DNA of 17,350 nucleotides. Origin: Clostridiaceae bacterium. Its GTDB lineage: Bacteria; Bacillota; Clostridia; Saccharofermentanales; DTU023. A program made the position numbers and the translations under genes. This document shows, one piece after another, positions 14,989 through 17,350 of this stretch (positions within the stretch are counted from its first letter, which is position 1; each line of letters opens with the position of its first letter). Location: NCBI GenBank assembly GCA_012800135.1, contig JAAZJV010000278.1:1-17350 (forward strand), read 5' to 3'. The notes beneath the pieces were generated by a model. It had not been told where the DNA came from, searched no databases, and was given only the letters and a program-made list of their open reading frames with translations.

Positions 14989-15663
14989 TTAGCGCGCTCC
15001 GGGAATCGTGATAACACTCGCGAGCTTGCTCAAAGGCATTGACTGTAAGTAGATGCGCCCAGGTCCGGTAAGTACGGTGTTGAAAAGTCCTTCGCCTCCC
15101 AACAACGCGTTTTTGACGCCTCCGGTCGTTTGAATGTCCATGCTGCAAGATTCGCTCATAGCTACTAAATATCCCGTGTCAATAATCATGGTCTCTCCGG
15201 GTCCGAGATCATAGGATTTGACGCTGCCGTCGATTTCGAGAAAAGCAATACCGTACCCTGAATAGCGTTGCATGATAAAGCCTTCACCGCCAAAGAATCC
15301 TGCGCCGAGTTTCTTCTGAAAGTGAACTGAAAGCTCAACGCCCATCTCGCTGGCCAAGAATGCCCTTTTCTGAGCAATGATGCCTTGTCCCGGCTGAATC
15401 ATGAAAGCCATAATGGCTCCGGGAAAGCTCGATGCCAAAGCGATCATTCCTGGACCGCCCTGTGCCGTGTAAATATTCTGGAACATGGACTCGCCCGAAA
15501 ACGCTCGTCCGACCATTTTACCAAAGCCGCCGTGACCTTTTGTCTGCATTTGCATATTCGGCGACATCCAAGACATCGCTCCTTTTTCCGTCAAAATGCT
15601 TTCACCGGCGTCGAGGTTACAAACCACATAGGGAAGTATTCCGCCTTCAATTGAGTAACGCAT
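14989..15663 (-). CDS. AIM24 / TIGR00266 family protein
   Basis: 224 residues, the usual length. A glycine-rich all-beta protein matching the TIGR00266/AIM24 family: the start MRYSIEGGILPYVVCNLDAG, then ILTEKGAMSWMSPNMQM (25-41), the Gly-rich MVGRAFSGESMFQNIY (50-65) and a repeat of related beta hairpins (PGQGIIAQKRAFLAS, LGPGETMIIDTGYLVAM, LTGPGRIYLQSMPLSKLA). The fold is a tryptophan-RNA-binding-attenuator-like double-psi arrangement in relatives; no enzymatic residue is apparent and the bacterial role is unknown. It lacks a signal peptide and membrane helix. ATG 15663 is preceded by AAAGGAG seven bases upstream; an in-frame TTG two codons earlier is less likely. It is transcribed alone, divergent from the DJ-1 gene and closed by a strong terminator. 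Confidence 0.92.
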   Translation of the reverse strand: MRYSIEGGILPYVVCNLDAGESILTEKGAMSWMSPNMQMQTKGHGGFGKMVGRAFSGESMFQNIYTAQGGPGMIALASSFPGAIMAFMIQPGQGIIAQKRAFLASEMGVELSVHFQKKLGAGFFGGEGFIMQRYSGYGIAFLEIDGSVKSYDLGPGETMIIDTGYLVAMSESCSMDIQTTGGVKNALLGGEGLFNTVLTGPGRIYLQSMPLSKLASVITIPGAR

Positions 15664-15757
15664 GATCAATCTCCTTTACTGTCTTTTTGCGATTCTCGTT
15701 AGCGAACTATTTGTCTTGTTTGCTTACGCGGGTCAGTACAAAACCGCCATGAACGAA

Positions 15758-15776
15758 GCCGATCGGCTCCGATCGT
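15758..15776. repeat. Palindromic cluster in the AIM24/DJ-1 divergent region
   Basis: GCCGATCGGC (15758-15767) is a perfect 10-base palindrome and overlaps a second inverted pair, GATCGG/CCGATC (15761-15774). It lies in the 207-base region between divergent genes, so it may be a regulator site for either side. Confidence 0.35.
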
Positions 15777-15804
15777 GAATTAATTTTATCATAGGCAAAC
15801 GCCC

Positions 15805-15832
15805 TTTAGGTATAATGCCATTTATGTATAAT
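15805..15832 (+). promoter_or_regulatory. Promoter candidates for the DJ-1/SIR2 operon
   Basis: Two perfect TATAAT hexamers occur at 15811-15816 and 15827-15832. The second has a poor -35 (TTTAGG, 16-base spacer) and would give a short leader to the ATG at 15871. The -35 of the first is not evident. Confidence 0.45.
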
Positions 15833-15870
15833 GAAGACGATTGCTCTATAGAAAGAAGGTTGACATTATC

Positions 15871-16455
15871 ATGAAAAAGCAAGTTATCGTTTTCTTAGCA
15901 GAAGGCTTTGAGATCATTGAGGCCATGACGCCGGTCGATTTTTTCCGTCGCGCAGACATGGATGTCATGACAGTGAGCTGGAACAACAAGCATCAGGTTG
16001 TCTCCTCCCACGGCATCCCCGTCATCGCCGACAAAATACTACCTGAGCTTAGTGACGAACAAGTTATCAACACCGATTTAGTAGTTATCCCCGGCGGCCT
16101 GCCCGGCGCGACCAACTTGGCAGACACGGATAGGGTCATTGAAGTATTGCAAAGTGTCCACGACCGGGGCGGAATGGTCGCTGCTATCTGCGCCGGTCCG
16201 TTTGTATTAGATAAAGCCGGACTGCTAAAAGACAGGAGATATACATGCTATCCGGGGTGTGAAGAAAAGATCAAAGATGGTCACTACATCAATCGGCTCG
16301 TCATCCACAGTGATCAAGTCGTCACAGCTAAAGGTCCGGGAGCATCGATGAATTTCGCTCTAACATTGATTAAATCTCTCAACGGTCAGAATGCCGCAAA
16401 CGACATTTCGAAAGAAACATTCGCTTCAGAAAGCCTGAGATTCGAAAGAAACTGA
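15871..16455 (+). CDS. DJ-1/PfpI family protein (YajL/ThiJ-like)
   Basis: 194 residues, a typical single-domain DJ-1 protein. The family active site is intact: the nucleophile Cys in VAAICAGPFVL (C107, equivalent to human DJ-1 C106) and the supporting Glu in AEGFEIIEAMTPVD (E17, equivalent to E18). LVVIPGGLPGATNL (70-83) and VTAKGPGASMNFAL are also diagnostic. Relatives are reported as oxidative-stress chaperones, glyoxalases or protein/nucleotide deglycases; the exact activity cannot be assigned here. ATG 15871 is chosen because the protein then begins with the first beta strand and a GAAAGAAGG site precedes it by about 11 bases; an in-frame TTG at 15841 adds ten residues without family support. 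The SIR2 gene starts one base after its stop codon, which indicates coupling. Confidence 0.93.
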   Translation: MKKQVIVFLAEGFEIIEAMTPVDFFRRADMDVMTVSWNNKHQVVSSHGIPVIADKILPELSDEQVINTDLVVIPGGLPGATNLADTDRVIEVLQSVHDRGGMVAAICAGPFVLDKAGLLKDRRYTCYPGCEEKIKDGHYINRLVIHSDQVVTAKGPGASMNFALTLIKSLNGQNAANDISKETFASESLRFERN

Positions 16456-16456
16456 T

Positions 16457-17191
16457 ATGTCGCCATTGATCAATAAGTTTAAGAACTGGACAAATACTGC
16501 CGAGCACATCGTCTTTTTTGGCGGCGCGGGCGTTTCAACTGAGTCCGGTGTACCTGATTTTCGAAGTCCCAAAGGCATCTATGCGCAAGAAGGCGGCGCA
16601 GAGCGTTATTTGACCTGTGAATTCATGCAAGAGCAACCTGAGCGCTTTTATGAGTTCTACCGGAAATATTTCATGTTTAGCGATATAGAGCCTAATGCGG
16701 CACACTACGTGCTCGCTGACATGGAAAAAGAAGGACGTCTTGATGCAGTTGTTACACAGAATGTGGATGGACTTCACCAAAAAGCAGGCAGCAAAAACGT
16801 ACTGGAACTTCACGGCAACGGTCAGCGTTTTTACTGTACGTCCTGTGCAAAGCCCTATACCTTTGATGACGTGAATGCCGCAACAGGTGCGTTTTACTGT
16901 ACTAAATCTGGCTGCAAACGGATCGTGCGACCAGATATCGTGATGTATGGCGAGTCATTAGACGATGCCGTCATCAATGCTTCGCTGAAAGCCATCGAAC
17001 GTGCCGATCTTCTGATCGTCGGAGGCACCTCGCTGATGGTATATCCGGCAGCCGGATTAATTCAATGTAGGCCATACGGCTCAAAGCTCGTGCTCATCAA
17101 CCTTGACGCGACGCCTTACGATAACGTCGCCGATCTTGTCATTCATGAACCGATCGGATCCGTTTTTAACCAGCTTCGCGAAGCACAATAA
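16457..17191 (+). CDS. cobB: SIR2-family NAD-dependent protein deacylase
   Basis: 244 residues. It should remove acetyl or related acyl groups from protein lysines using NAD. Visible motifs: GAGVSTESGVPDFR at 23-36 (NAD binding), TQNVDGLH at 100-107, catalytic His in ELHG (H119), zinc Cys pairs C127/C130 and C148/C153, IVRPDIVMYGE at 156-166, GGTSLMVYPAAGL and LINLD for NAD. The second Cys pair is spaced by four residues (CTKSGC), slightly wider than usual. The Tyr-x-x-Arg pair typical of desuccinylase sirtuins is not apparent after the first motif, which suggests a general deacetylase. The ATG lies one base after the DJ-1 stop and has little Shine-Dalgarno of its own, so translation is probably coupled. 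Confidence 0.94.
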   Translation: MSPLINKFKNWTNTAEHIVFFGGAGVSTESGVPDFRSPKGIYAQEGGAERYLTCEFMQEQPERFYEFYRKYFMFSDIEPNAAHYVLADMEKEGRLDAVVTQNVDGLHQKAGSKNVLELHGNGQRFYCTSCAKPYTFDDVNAATGAFYCTKSGCKRIVRPDIVMYGESLDDAVINASLKAIERADLLIVGGTSLMVYPAAGLIQCRPYGSKLVLINLDATPYDNVADLVIHEPIGSVFNQLREAQ

Positions 17192-17198
17192 GGTATCG

Positions 17199-17282
17199 GT
17201 ACGACACAACATTACATTGCGGCACGCCTTCCTTTGCATTTTAGCAAGATGAGATATCGCGGTGTGGTATTGTAGGTCGTAC
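17199..17282. repeat. Inverted repeat downstream of the SIR2 gene
   Basis: GTACGAC at 17199-17205 and GTCGTAC at 17276-17282 are exact reverse complements separated by 70 bases. Beyond them ACAACATTAC and GTATTGT can pair imperfectly, so a longer stem is possible. There is no T-run, so this is not a typical terminator. Confidence 0.4.
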
Positions 17283-17323
17283 AGATTAAAGGACAAAACT
17301 CTTAGAACGGATCAAAGAAACCC

Positions 17324-17350
17324 ATGACCTCACCCCAGACGTCTGATCAA
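17324..17350 (+). CDS. Possible start of a further gene (9 codons in window)
   Basis: An ATG at 17324 opens a frame that reads to the window edge. Its only ribosome-site candidate is GGAT 11 bases upstream. Nine codons are too few to identify it, and it may be chance. Confidence 0.2.

Noticed and set aside
17290..17345. Short open frame beginning RTKLLERIKETHD
   Set aside because: No start codon, 18 codons and a stop before the edge; probably chance, although the peptide looks protein-like.

Overview
This window is ordinary-looking bacterial chromosome with 15 protein-coding genes, two of them possibly or certainly partial at the edges. The gene set fits a low-to-mid GC Bacillota (Clostridia-like) genome: a DUF5685/J-domain pair, a stomatin/NfeD pair, a SIR2-type CobB deacylase, a TIGR00266/AIM24 protein, Shine-Dalgarno sequences of the AGGAG type and lipoprotein/DD-peptidase-like surface proteins. 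I cannot name the genus. The window has no rRNA, tRNA, CRISPR array, transposase or phage gene that I can see.

Layout. (A) 1-3780, minus strand: a secreted M28-peptidase-like lipoprotein, then NfeD, a stomatin-type SPFH protein and hemW, which runs off the left edge. (B) 3899-5491, plus strand, divergent from A: a membrane-anchored protein with the D-Ala-D-Ala carboxypeptidase (S11) fold. (C) 7540-5632, minus strand: DUF5685 protein, J-domain protein with a cysteine-rich tail, and a small polytopic membrane protein, tightly packed as one operon. (D) 7717-11066, plus strand: glutamyl-tRNA synthetase followed by glutaminyl-tRNA synthetase. (E) 15663-11198, minus strand: an AIM24/TIGR00266 protein closed by a strong terminator, then an acyl-CoA synthetase and a MurE-like ligase that form a two-gene unit. 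(F) 15871-17191, plus strand: a DJ-1/PfpI protein and a SIR2 deacylase two bases apart; a possible gene start lies at the right edge.

The points most worth a second look are in A/B and E. The divergent pair at 3780/3899 consists of two extracytoplasmic proteins that keep hydrolase folds but have each lost catalytic residues: the M28 protein lacks the Glu-Glu pair and one metal-binding Asp, and the S11 protein lacks all three of SxxK, SxN and KTG. They share a 118-base promoter region with an inverted repeat. This suggests a pair of envelope pseudoenzymes with binding or sensing roles, which is inference. The MurE-like ligase keeps its ATP-binding site but has non-canonical residues at both places that recognise the third amino acid in known MurE enzymes, and a perfect 12-bp hairpin lies in its N-terminal extension. 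A GlnRS gene next to GluRS is also not the usual Gram-positive arrangement.
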